Positions 40,829 through 50,117 of a DNA stretch of 64,000 bases are shown in pieces. Position 1 is the stretch's first letter. The number at the start of each line of letters is the position of its first letter. The translations under genes were made by a program, and so were the position numbers. The notes under the pieces are model-generated. The model worked only from the letters and a program-made list of their open reading frames with translations, did no database searches and was not told the DNA's origin. The DNA is from Sphaerulina vaccinii (Eukaryota > Ascomycota > Dothideomycetes > Mycosphaerellales > Mycosphaerellaceae): NCBI GenBank assembly GCA_022570795.1, contig JAKUDP010000002.1:2294001-2358000 (forward strand). The letters are read 5' to 3'.

Positions 40829-42352
40829 CTAGCAATATGCAAGGTCCTCGAACAGATCCCCCGCCAGTACGTCCATCGCTGCTGCTCGAGAGTCCTCAAT
40901 GCCGAAGCTCAGCCACAGCGGATCATCCATGTATCCATGATAGCGTTGTCCGTGCTTCTTCCAGCTCATACTTGTGATGTAGAACATCTCGCTGTGACCA
41001 GGCGGGATCTTCTCCGGGTGCTCTTCGTAATCTCTTGCGTGCGTTTCCTTGGTGAGATTGGTTCGGCCATGAATCCAATACGGCCGCTGCCCGATGGCAT
41101 AGATTTCGAACGGGGCGGTCTGGTTAAAGAGTATAACGTATGGCTCGTAGAGCGAATGATACTGATAATAACTCTTGTGCTGGAAGATATGCATGACAAA
41201 CGTATTCTGATTGCTTGGTTGACACTTGCCGCGTTTACACATCGTCACCAACAGCGCGTTCGAAGCTTGTTCAATTGTTTCCTGACTTGATAGTGGTACA
41301 GGCATGTATTTTGCCATGCAGAACTTGTCGTGGCTTGCAGCATGGGGGGCCAGATCCTGGCCAACACTGCCGTCGAAATCGAGCTGAGCGAAGACGCGGC
41401 GGGGAGAGAATTCGTAATGCGCGTAAACTTTTCCATCACTAGCCCAGAAGACGAAATAGTTCTTCTCCATTGACGGCACCGGCAGTGGTCGACGCAGCTC
41501 GGTAGCTGTTCGGAACAGCTTGTTACCAGCGCCTTGGCTGATGTGAAAGTCTTCGAGCAGCGGGCGCACATCCTGCATCCAGAGACCAACGCAGATGTAT
41601 TGTGACTGAGACCCATACATGACATAGGGTGTATCCGGTCCGTAGAAAGCGCGGGCGTCTCGAGGGCCAGTGTAGAAGTTGACATATTCGTTCCCATCTA
41701 CACAATTTCCCTCAATCGAAGGCGCTGTCTCAAGGTTCTGTGGAGCGCTCGAACAGACCAGGACATCGTTGAGAGGCCCAGCAGCACATGTCAATCCTTC
41801 AGCCTTGCCCTGACCAGGATGAGTAGCGACGACGAGCCACTGGTCGCTTTTCGTAGGATGAGGGATGATATTGGGGTTGTAAACAGATAGTCCATCCATG
41901 TGAATAGGCCAGAACTTCCGATCGCGAGTGGTCAGTGAGAACAGCTCGCGATAGTCTCCTCGATATGGGATTGCCAAAGCATCTTCGTCAAACCACTCAT
42001 CATCACTATCATTATCGTCTTCATAATCGTCATTGCTCTCCTGATCACGCTTTATATCGTGTATTCCTGCCGCGTTTGCTTCATTTGCTTTCCATTTGGC
42101 GGTGGAGGAGGACGAAGCAAGACTCCGTTCGCTCTTGCCATGACTGTTGAGAAGCGCGTGTGTCCCAGGATGAGGATTGCGCGACCTTGCTCCAACAACG
42201 CCTCTCAGAGTTCGTGATTGTAGTTGATGTGAGCCAGTTCCTGGGTGCCGGAGGCTTCTCAGAAGGATGGACACAATGAGTAGAGGTACAACCACAGTTA
42301 GAATAAAGCGGTAGCGTCGAGGTAAGAATGTTGGTAGCGACATCACGGCCAT
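40829..42352 (-). CDS. Type II membrane protein, possible beta-propeller glycan enzyme
   Basis: 507 residues from an ATG at 42352. A signal anchor (RFILTVVVPLLIVSILLRSL, about 14-33) is followed by a low-complexity stem with an acidic run (DDYEDDNDSDDEWFDED). The globular part starts about residue 130 and is built of repeated strand-turn units: DGLSVYNPNIIPHPTKSDQW, VVATHPGQGK, YVMYGSQSQYICVGLWMQD, NYFVFWASDGKVYAHYEF, HDKFCMAKYMPV, LSFGIEDSRAAAMDVLAGDL. This pattern resembles five-bladed propeller glycosidases or phosphorylase-type mannosyl enzymes (GH43/GH130 shape, GT108-like), but I cannot confirm a family. Golgi-lumen orientation and its place in the locus suggest a glycan-active enzyme. 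Confidence 0.7.
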   Translation of the reverse strand: MAVMSLPTFLPRRYRFILTVVVPLLIVSILLRSLRHPGTGSHQLQSRTLRGVVGARSRNPHPGTHALLNSHGKSERSLASSSSTAKWKANEANAAGIHDIKRDQESNDDYEDDNDSDDEWFDEDALAIPYRGDYRELFSLTTRDRKFWPIHMDGLSVYNPNIIPHPTKSDQWLVVATHPGQGKAEGLTCAAGPLNDVLVCSSAPQNLETAPSIEGNCVDGNEYVNFYTGPRDARAFYGPDTPYVMYGSQSQYICVGLWMQDVRPLLEDFHISQGAGNKLFRTATELRRPLPVPSMEKNYFVFWASDGKVYAHYEFSPRRVFAQLDFDGSVGQDLAPHAASHDKFCMAKYMPVPLSSQETIEQASNALLVTMCKRGKCQPSNQNTFVMHIFQHKSYYQYHSLYEPYVILFNQTAPFEIYAIGQRPYWIHGRTNLTKETHARDYEEHPEKIPPGHSEMFYITSMSWKKHGQRYHGYMDDPLWLSFGIEDSRAAAMDVLAGDLFEDLAYC

Positions 42353-43034
42353 CTGACTTTCACGGAGCCCGCTGCATGGTACGATGGTGTCACAATACGC
42401 AAAGTCAAGATCTCACTCCCAATATTTTTTGACGGCACAGAAAATGTAACAGCATGTGACAAGGCGCTGAACGGACAACATGGAGCTTGACCCGGCACGC
42501 GTCCAACGAGCAGGTCGCGCGTATCCCTGACGCCGAGAAGTAGAGTTCAGCGGTCGCACGCAGCATTGCTCCAAGTCCAGAGTGATGAGATGAGCGCCAT
42601 ACAGCAGATTAGCAAGCGCTTGTACGGGCTCCTATCTTGCCGGGAGAAATGGGGGGAGGCGGCGCATTGCTTTCGATATCTGGTCTGGCCGAGACCTCGA
42701 ATGTCTGGTAAGGCCGAAACATGGCATATCTGGAGTAGCCGAGACTGGAGAATGGCTTGAGAAAGGAGTAAACCTTATGGTGATGATGACGAAGCATGCA
42801 TGTTGGTGCATATGGGAAGTGGGAAGTGGAAATAGAGTGAGTGGATGATAAGCTTAGCGAGCTTGGCGTAGTCACGACTTCTGGCCCAGTGTTTTTGAGT
42901 CTCCCGTACCTGAGCCCGGACATCACTTTGCCTCTGCACACGCCGGGCATGGCAGCACGGAGCTGTACCACGCCGTTCATGGACGTCACTCCGGATCTTG
43001 CTTCGCGGCTGTGTATGTTGCACTCCATGCCGCC
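42353..43034. other. Divergent promoter region
   Basis: About 680 bp between the propeller-like gene and PLOD-like glycosyltransferase A. Short A/T-rich patches occur, but I see no defined element. Confidence 0.35.
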
Positions 43035-44591
43035 ATGAAGACGTCTGATCTCTACGAAAGATTCACCAGATCAGCTACAGGACTGCCACGACGTCGGATA
43101 CATTTTACACGCAATGAACGCTATCCGGAGAAGCGACATACTTTGGTCAAGCAAGATCAAGCTCACTGGCAGACCTACATGAACAGAACCTTCGTGACAA
43201 AGAGACCTTTGGCTGCAATACTGGTTGTAGCAGCCACTCTGCTAGCTGTACTGCTTCTCAGGACGTACTCTACCTTGGCGGGCCATCATTATGGCGTTAA
43301 CAGCAGACCTCATACAAAGTACCTACAGCTTCTCATACCGACGAGTCGCATGGCTGATGTGGACCTGTGCAAAACGATCTTGACGGCACAGGTCCTGAAT
43401 TACCCTGTGCCAGTTCTGATTCCCTGGGGAAACTCGACTACTGGGTTACCAGTGGCCAAACGAGCACGAATGCAAAGCAAAGTGGCGCATACCTATAAGT
43501 ACTTGAAAGGTCTACCGGTCGAGATGGATGATGCAGTTACTATTCTGCTCGACGGTCCGGACACCTGGTTCCAGCTCCGTCCGGATCAGTTGCTTCAGCA
43601 GTACTTTGAAGTTATGGCCAGCGCGAACAGTCGCTTACGGAAGCAATACGGAGAGGAGCACGCAGTTGAGCAGAAGCTCCTCTTCGCGGCTCAAAGCTCC
43701 TGCGTTTCCAAGAATGCTGCTGACTTGGCGTGCTCTGCGATACCCGCGCCCATCCGAGACGGCGCACCGAGATACATGGGAAATGGTGCCATAATCGGGA
43801 AAACCAAAGATCTGAGAGCATTTCTGAAACGTGCATACCACCTGGTGCAGAAGGACCCTCCAAACAAGCTTCTGACTACATACAGTGAGATCTTTGGCCA
43901 ACAAGGATATCAAAGGAAATCTCTGAAGCGGAGTCCTCCGCCATCAAATGGTCTCAAGCGCTACTTTGATTTCGCTAAACGCATTCCTGAAAAGAACAAC
44001 ACAGTGCCACCATTGCCCACTCCACACAATGAGACATATGAGTTCGGTATTGGCCTAGACTACAACAACAACATCGGATTTGCCACGAGTCTAGGCGCCG
44101 ACAAGGTCAACTGGCAGAAGCAGCATCCTCTCACCAAGAACATGATTGCATCGGGCCTCCCACCTTTCTGGACTGTTTCAGGCAGGGAGCCGCACATACC
44201 TCATGCTGCCACATGGTCAGACATTCCCCTGCTCCGGGTCAAAGACACCGACACAATCCCTGCTATGATCCATCATCAGCCGACTGCGCTGAGTGGGGCA
44301 GACTCCTCACATATGCGACGAGATTGGTGGTCAAAGTTGTGGCTACAACCATACGCGCGTGCGCTGTACACGAGTGCCGAGCAACTACCTGCCACTGCCG
44401 TTGCTGCAGTAGTTCATGAGGATGGAAAAGAGGAGTTGTACTGGAATCGTCATACGTGGACAGACAAGGCTGGTGCTTGGATGCCTGGTGATGAGTTCTC
44501 GCGCTGGCAGGATATATGTGGCGCTGAGAAGCAGTGGAAGGAGGTGTTCCGAGACGATGAAGGGCCGTGGAGAGGATTGGACGATATCTAA
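43035..44591 (+). CDS. PLOD-like glycosyltransferase, copy A
   Basis: I start at the ATG of MKTSDLYERF (518 residues), since the frame upstream opens only with GTG. A basic cytosolic tail of about 55 residues precedes a signal anchor (LAAILVVAATLLAVLLLRTY, 59-78). The catalytic domain contains YLQLLIPTSRMADVDLCKTI, VTILLDGPDTWFQLRPDQLL with the metal-binding Asp173 and Asp176, YMGNGAIIGKTKDLRAFL, FGIGLDYNNNIGFATS and a late DWWSKLWLQPYARALY. This is the same layout as copy B at 54722 and as fungal proteins that share the glycosyltransferase domain of procollagen lysyl hydroxylases. Golgi type II enzyme; sugar and acceptor unknown. It shares its upstream region with the divergent propeller-like gene. 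Confidence 0.83.
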   Translation: MKTSDLYERFTRSATGLPRRRIHFTRNERYPEKRHTLVKQDQAHWQTYMNRTFVTKRPLAAILVVAATLLAVLLLRTYSTLAGHHYGVNSRPHTKYLQLLIPTSRMADVDLCKTILTAQVLNYPVPVLIPWGNSTTGLPVAKRARMQSKVAHTYKYLKGLPVEMDDAVTILLDGPDTWFQLRPDQLLQQYFEVMASANSRLRKQYGEEHAVEQKLLFAAQSSCVSKNAADLACSAIPAPIRDGAPRYMGNGAIIGKTKDLRAFLKRAYHLVQKDPPNKLLTTYSEIFGQQGYQRKSLKRSPPPSNGLKRYFDFAKRIPEKNNTVPPLPTPHNETYEFGIGLDYNNNIGFATSLGADKVNWQKQHPLTKNMIASGLPPFWTVSGREPHIPHAATWSDIPLLRVKDTDTIPAMIHHQPTALSGADSSHMRRDWWSKLWLQPYARALYTSAEQLPATAVAAVVHEDGKEELYWNRHTWTDKAGAWMPGDEFSRWQDICGAEKQWKEVFRDDEGPWRGLDDI

Positions 44592-44919
44592 AGTTATGTA
44601 GTGAATAGATTAATGATGCTGAAGTAGAACTGCGTGTATTCTTCCACGTCAGACGGAAGTCGCACGACACTTGTTCCCTTACTTGTTATCATGTTCATTA
44701 TTCTAAGAATGTGCCACGACGTGGTTTGTACAACGTCCCAAGACTCCCTGTGCCGCTATACTCATATGCGCCAACAGGTCATTATTCTAAGAATGTGCCA
44801 CGACGTGGTTTGTACAACGTCCCAAGACTCCCTGTGCCGCTATGCTCATATGCGCCAACAGGATCCTGAAAGTGAAGAAAATACAACGACGATCAACCTT
44901 ACGCCTCTTTTTGAGGCAC
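44592..44919. other. Convergent intergenic region with tandem duplication
   Basis: About 330 bp between the stops of PLOD-like copy A and GT32. Half of it is the 84-bp tandem repeat listed separately. Confidence 0.45.
44695..44862. repeat. 84-bp tandem duplication
   Basis: Copy 1 (44695-44778) and copy 2 (44779-44862) are identical except one base (CTATACTC versus CTATGCTC). Both begin TCATTATTCTAAGAATG and end CCAACAGG. The near identity implies a recent duplication. Confidence 0.92.
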
Positions 44920-46984
44920 TTACGATTCATTCCGCAGCGGCTCTGAATCCTTCTGAGGCTCTTGTTCACCTTTGCGCTCATCATTGGTTTGTACAGGTCC
45001 TGCTTCCTGCTTCAATTCTTCTTCTTTCATAGGCTCTTCTTCCTTCGATGAATCGCCTTCCTTCAATGCTTCTTCTTCCTTCGTGAGATTCTCTACTTTC
45101 TTAGGCTCATCTTCCTTGGGCTCGACTACCTTAGGCTCATCACTCTTAGGCCTATCTTGCTCGGGCTCATCTTTCTCAAGCTCGTCTTTCGCCTTCTCGG
45201 ACGCCATCGCTGGCGGCTCGACTCCAGCTGCTTGATCATCACCTGGAACCAGCGGGATTTCTGTGCGAGGATCTTGCAGGACATCTTTCTCCCCTTCATT
45301 CCGCTGCTCCTGCTGCTCTTCGGCAGCGCTTTTTGACTCGACTCGATTGTCCTCATCACCCTTCGGAGTGTCTGGGAGAGCTTTGTCATCCTTGACGTCC
45401 ACATTAACCTTCTTCTCATCCAATCGGGGAGCTGGAGCTTTATCAGCCTTGGATGGTCCCATCTGTCCTCCTGCCTTTGCTGGGATCACCTTCCCGTCTA
45501 CTATTGCAAAGGGGTCGTCTTTGCCTTTCTCGCCCTCAGACGCAAGCTCTTCTTCTTTGGGGCTTTGGATGAATGGAGGTGGCGAGCTCTTGTCTCCCTC
45601 GTCTGCTTTCGTCTTGTCTCGCTCGTCTGCTTCCTCCCTGAACTCATCCCTTGGCTTCTCTGTATCACTTTCATCTGACTTCTTCTTCTCGATTTCACTT
45701 TCTTTGCCTTCCTCACCGCCCCCCATGGGCACTTGCTCTGCTACGGCTGGAGGTGGGGGTGGCGGCGGAGCTTTCTTGCTCTCTTCCAACTTTTTAGCCT
45801 TGGCCTCGTCAAGTCGTTTGAGTTCGATCATCTTGAGCTTCTCCGCCTCCGGGAGAGAGTCATAGAAGGCGACGTTCGCATCCCAGAGGTTGACACAGTC
45901 AACATCCCAATTGCATCTCTCGACTTCATCATACACTGGGTGCTTGAAGCGCTGATGTTTGTTCGTCCAGGACGAGGCGTGGAAATGATGCTTGACTAAG
46001 GCACGAGCGCCTCTGTGGTTCCCAGATCCTGAGTGCCCAGTGCCAGCAGCAAACGCTTCGGATGGAAGCACCAGGACGCCACCTACTATTTCTGAATCAA
46101 CCAGACCATGGAAGTCATCCCAGGTAATATTCTCGCCAGTGCTTGCAGACATTTCGGCCAGAATGGCTTTTGTGAAAGCAGAAGGACCTGTTCCACTAAG
46201 CACTTCATCGAAATCCAAGTGTAATTCGGCAATACCCTTCCCTTGTTCGGCTGCTAAACGGTGCAACCAGATCATAATATTCTCGATGAGCCGCATCATC
46301 ACTGGCAGTCCTGGTTTGCACATGAAAGTCCATTGACAGAACGACTGAGCCTTGCTCCCAAGCGCTGTAATTTCTGTATTAGCGTGTGCTCACCTTCTTG
46401 TTGCTGTTCGATTTAGACTCACTCGGGTGGCTTGCTAGATCTGGTTCATCGGTCTCAATGCCAATAACCATGTCTATATCGCGCTGATCCAATGCTCGAG
46501 GAATGAAGGTGCGGATCGACTGTATAGCCTCGACATCAATATCTGCCCACAGCCCTCCATCCACATACATGATGATATAGCGTAGCAGATCGGCCTGAAT
46601 GATTTTCAGATTGTCGTTCAAAGCATTGTAGGTGTTGACAATGTCAGGCCTACAAAGTCCTCCAGGGCCACATCCAAATGCGTGTTGGACATAGGGTATG
46701 GCATTGTTATCGGTCAACAGCTCATATCGATGGTTTGGGTTCTTCCTTGCCCAGGTTCTGGCTCGATCGAGGTCTCGGTCTTCGAAATGCAGAGCATCGA
46801 CCTTCCATGATTGCCAAATCTTCTGCGGGATTGTGTCGGGCTTGATGATCGTTGGCCTTTGAAATAGTCGCAGAGTCTGTTGTAGTACCACGAAGAAGAC
46901 ACAAGCGGTGCCAAGGATATTCAGCATGCGGTACTTGCTGTGCAGGGCATGGCTAAATGGCCCTCCTCTGAAATTCCTCATCAT
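44920..46984 (-). CDS. GT32 (OCH1-like) glycosyltransferase with long charged C-terminal tail, two exons
   Basis: Exons 46394-46984 and 44920-46350 with a 43-bp intron (GTGAGC..GCAAG, branch GCTAAT) give 673 residues. Splicing joins SNSNKK to AQSFCQWTFMCKPGLPVM, a normal GT32 block. N-terminal signal anchor at about 22-38. Catalytic domain: PQKIWQSWK, ADLLRYIIMYVDGGLWADID with the DxD near residue 148-150, then VIGIETDEPD and LVKHHFHASSWT. GT32 enzymes add mannose or other hexoses in the Golgi. From about residue 385 a tail of nearly 290 residues follows, consisting almost only of E, K, D, P, S and A (KKAPPPPPPPAVAEQ, then EEEALKEGDSSKEEEPMKEE and similar). Family members usually end near 350-400, so the tail is exceptional and would lie in the Golgi lumen. 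Confidence 0.87.
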
Positions 46985-48107
46985 TGCAGAGCTTTAGACA
47001 GCATGAGCATATTGACACCCTCTTCTCTTCGAACGCAGGCGGGGTATCGGAGCACGCGTAGCATGTGCAAGTCGTTCACCACCAACAAGACTGAATTGCC
47101 AGCACGCGGCCCTGGCAGCACAGAGCCCCCAGTCTGGAATGGCCACAGGCAAGCAAACAATCTCTGGGAACAGAACCAGCTCTCCACTGTGTCCAGGTAC
47201 TGATCGGATCTGCATGATGGCCATCTTGTGAAGATTGGCGTGCACCTTCAATATTGTCTGCCGCCCTGTGGCTGCGTTGAAGTCCAGCTGAATTTGGCAC
47301 TGTTCCAAGCGAGGACTAGCGTTGGTGTGCTCCGGATACAGTACGCTTGGCCCCCTGTATTGTATTTTCACGGCCGTCCCGTCATGCCCGAGACATGCAA
47401 CGTTGACATCGTGCCAAACCTTCCGACTCGCGCTAGACTCGCGTCTCTATCAGCCTTCTGTACCATGGAACGATCTCCGCGTACTCCTCTCAATGCCTAC
47501 GAAGCTTCGAAGCCATGGCTTGCCTGGTGAAGACATCGAGAATCGCCAAATTGTCTTCGAAGACGCCATGTCCAACCAGGAGACTCGGTGGCTGCTGATG
47601 AAGATGGATCTGCGCGGCACATGCCATACAGTTCTAGCAGAGCCAATAGAAATGATTGCCTGTTAGGCTGAAATGCTGCCAATAATGGCCTGGACGAGGC
47701 GCAGGAGGCAGCCCTGATTCAGGACGTATTGCGAAAGACGTAGCGCATTGGACTAGCTGCCGCGTTAATCTGTACGGTACCACGTAGCATGAATTGCATA
47801 TTGCAGACAAGATCCGCGAGCTATCATAGAAAGAGGCATGGGCTGATAAGACCTAGCACTGCCATTCGCATTCGCGTAAGCAACGGATGGACAGCGACAA
47901 CGGGCACGGCACGTGAGGTGCATTTGATCTCAATAGGGATCAGATGTCAAAGCGAAAGCTAGTAGGATAGTGGCGCACCTAGCGATTGCTGCACCACAAC
48001 GCTATTGTGAATGCACACGTCTTCCATCGGTGACAATGCACCTGTTGCAAAGCGAATTCCATTGGGCAGTCTGATGCCTGCATTGCAAGACTCACATTGC
48101 AGCAAGG
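46985..48107. other. Divergent intergenic region
   Basis: About 1.1 kb between GT32 and acyltransferase B. A plus-strand frame at 47322-47666 has a protein-like end (EDIENRQIVFEDAMSNQETR) but a poor start and no family. It could be a remnant. Confidence 0.35.
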
Positions 48108-49796
48108 ATGGCAGCGCCGTATCGGGACAGTTCCTCAAGCAGTTCGCTATCTGAACCTTCGGAACACGAGATGGACGCCTACACAGACAAGAATTGGGAA
48201 AATGACAGACTTCTCCCAGTCAACTACGCGATCACTACAAGTACAGAATCTTCACCGCCTCCTCAAAGGTCCAACACCGCGTACCTGGACGGTCTACGTG
48301 GTCTCGCCGCTCTCTTCGTGTACATCCATCATTTCATCTATGGCTTCACCAACTTACATGGACACGGCTTCGGCGAAAATGGCCACTACCACTTCGTATC
48401 ACTTCCCTTCATTCGATCTCTATGGAGCGGCGGTGATGCCGGTGTGGCCATCTTCTTCATTCTGTCTGGATACGTACTCAGCGTTGGATCATTTCGAAAG
48501 CTGAAATCCGAAAAGACGGCAGAAGTCCGTAAAGGTCTGCTCAGCGCCCTCATTCGACGACCTATCAGACTCTATTTTCCCCCATTAGCAGTCTCCTTCA
48601 TTGTTGCGCTGCTTTTGCAAATACCTGGACTAATGCTATCCGATGCCTTTTCCAAACCACAGGCTAGTCTGGGAGCAGAGATGTACAATTGGTTCTGGTC
48701 ATGCTATTACTACTTCAGCATCTTCCGGAATCATGTCCCAGGTGGCTTTTTCTACGACTCTGTGGTGTGGACTCTGCCCATCGAGCTGAAGGGAAGCTTA
48801 CTGGTGTATGGGGCTCTGGCAGTTTTCTCTCTTGGGCTCACGGGACTCGATAAGAGAGTTCCACTCATGATGGCCATCTTCATCTTCATTTGTGCAGCCA
48901 TCATGATACAGATGGCATGGAAGTGGAGTATGGCTGAGTTTCTACTTGGGATGGTCCTGGCGATCGTAGATGTATGGGAACTCGATACCTATATTACAGG
49001 TGGTGATGCTTCGACTGTCCTCGACAAGGCTCGTGTACCATCAGAAGTCTCGCGGCTTGTGCTCAAACTGTGTCAAACCGCAAGCATATGCACTCAGAAG
49101 TTGATGCGTCGCACTGCAATTCTCATGACACGGTTAGTACCACGATCGCTGATAAGGCATATCTTACCAACATTGCAACAAACACGACTGCCACACTCGG
49201 AACGACGACAGTCCACTTGGGTCCCAAACGTTGGCTTTCTTGTCGGCTGGTACATCCTCTGTCAGCCGGCGATACCTAAACACCGCGACATATCTCTCAA
49301 TACCCCAGGCTATCGCTGGTTGACAGAGGCGATCCCGACAGTTTACGACGACGAGTACTTTCGCTACTGGAACGCCTGGGGTGCATTCATGGTTGTCTGG
49401 TCCTTAATGCACCTTCCATGGCTCCAACGATTCTTCTGCACGCCCCCACTTCAATTCCTCGGACGCATCAGCTTTATGCTCTACTTGATTCATTTCCCCT
49501 ACTTTCGTACTCTGCCCGGTCGCCTCATTAGCCTGTTCGGCGGGGCAACGAACGAGGTCGTCAAGGACAGCTTTTGGGATCAGACACTTGCATTTCCAGA
49601 TGTCGGACCTGTGGGTCTCAGTTCAAGGTTCTGCGTCGTTATCAGTATCACGCTGCCAATCGCCATGATACTGGCCAGGTTTGCAACTGTGGTCATCGAT
49701 GAGCCAAGCGTGCGAATGGGTAAATGGCTAACGGAATTCATTGGGTTGGACCAGCGCAGGCCCAGGAAAGTCGAAGGTGTATCTCTGCCGGTGTAG
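48108..49796 (+). CDS. Acyltransferase-3 family membrane O-acyltransferase, copy B
   Basis: 562 residues, one exon, ATG at 48108. A Ser/Glu-rich N-terminus of about 55 residues precedes NTAYLDGLRGLAALFVYIHH. The family blocks follow: GGDAGVAIFFILSGYVLSV, IRRPIRLYFPPLAVSF, SVVWTLPIELKGSLLVYG, FLGRISFMLYLIHFPYFRT and VIDEPSVRMGKWL. Compared with copies A and C it has an extra basic, Leu/Arg-rich loop in the middle (about 330-385, SRLVLKLCQTASICTQKL and on) between membrane helices, which accounts for its greater length. I looked for a hidden intron in that loop and found no pair that improves the match. Predicted role is acylation of a glycan or its precursor at the ER/Golgi membrane. Confidence 0.86.
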   Translation: MAAPYRDSSSSSSLSEPSEHEMDAYTDKNWENDRLLPVNYAITTSTESSPPPQRSNTAYLDGLRGLAALFVYIHHFIYGFTNLHGHGFGENGHYHFVSLPFIRSLWSGGDAGVAIFFILSGYVLSVGSFRKLKSEKTAEVRKGLLSALIRRPIRLYFPPLAVSFIVALLLQIPGLMLSDAFSKPQASLGAEMYNWFWSCYYYFSIFRNHVPGGFFYDSVVWTLPIELKGSLLVYGALAVFSLGLTGLDKRVPLMMAIFIFICAAIMIQMAWKWSMAEFLLGMVLAIVDVWELDTYITGGDASTVLDKARVPSEVSRLVLKLCQTASICTQKLMRRTAILMTRLVPRSLIRHILPTLQQTRLPHSERRQSTWVPNVGFLVGWYILCQPAIPKHRDISLNTPGYRWLTEAIPTVYDDEYFRYWNAWGAFMVVWSLMHLPWLQRFFCTPPLQFLGRISFMLYLIHFPYFRTLPGRLISLFGGATNEVVKDSFWDQTLAFPDVGPVGLSSRFCVVISITLPIAMILARFATVVIDEPSVRMGKWLTEFIGLDQRRPRKVEGVSLPV

Positions 49797-50117
49797 CATC
49801 ACAGCCACTTGTACAAAGCGATTGGGATTCAGGTAGTTTGTGCATAAATGATAGGTCATAACCTTTGAAAGTGTTCTTTGATTTTCTTAATCGTTCACAA
49901 TCTTCCCGAGATGTTTAGGTCCTGGTCTTTCCAGCATCGGTCACGAAAGGGTACGAAGGAAACTGGGTTACACACAGGCTCAAGCACCAGATCATCAGTA
50001 TTCACCGTGTAGTTGAAACATAGCACACATGCGAGGGTTACCTAATGGACTGAGAAGCAGAACATTTCCAAGTTATTCTTTACAACGCTATTTGTGCATA
50101 AGACGCTCACCAATTCA
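49797..50117. other. Convergent intergenic region
   Basis: About 320 bp between acyltransferase B and GT90. No coding pattern seen; presumed 3' UTRs. Confidence 0.35.

Noticed and set aside
45263..45865. 200-codon plus-strand Ser-rich frame
   Set aside because: Antisense to the Glu/Lys-rich GT32 tail; GAA/GAG and AAG codons read as Ser, Phe and Leu on the other strand.
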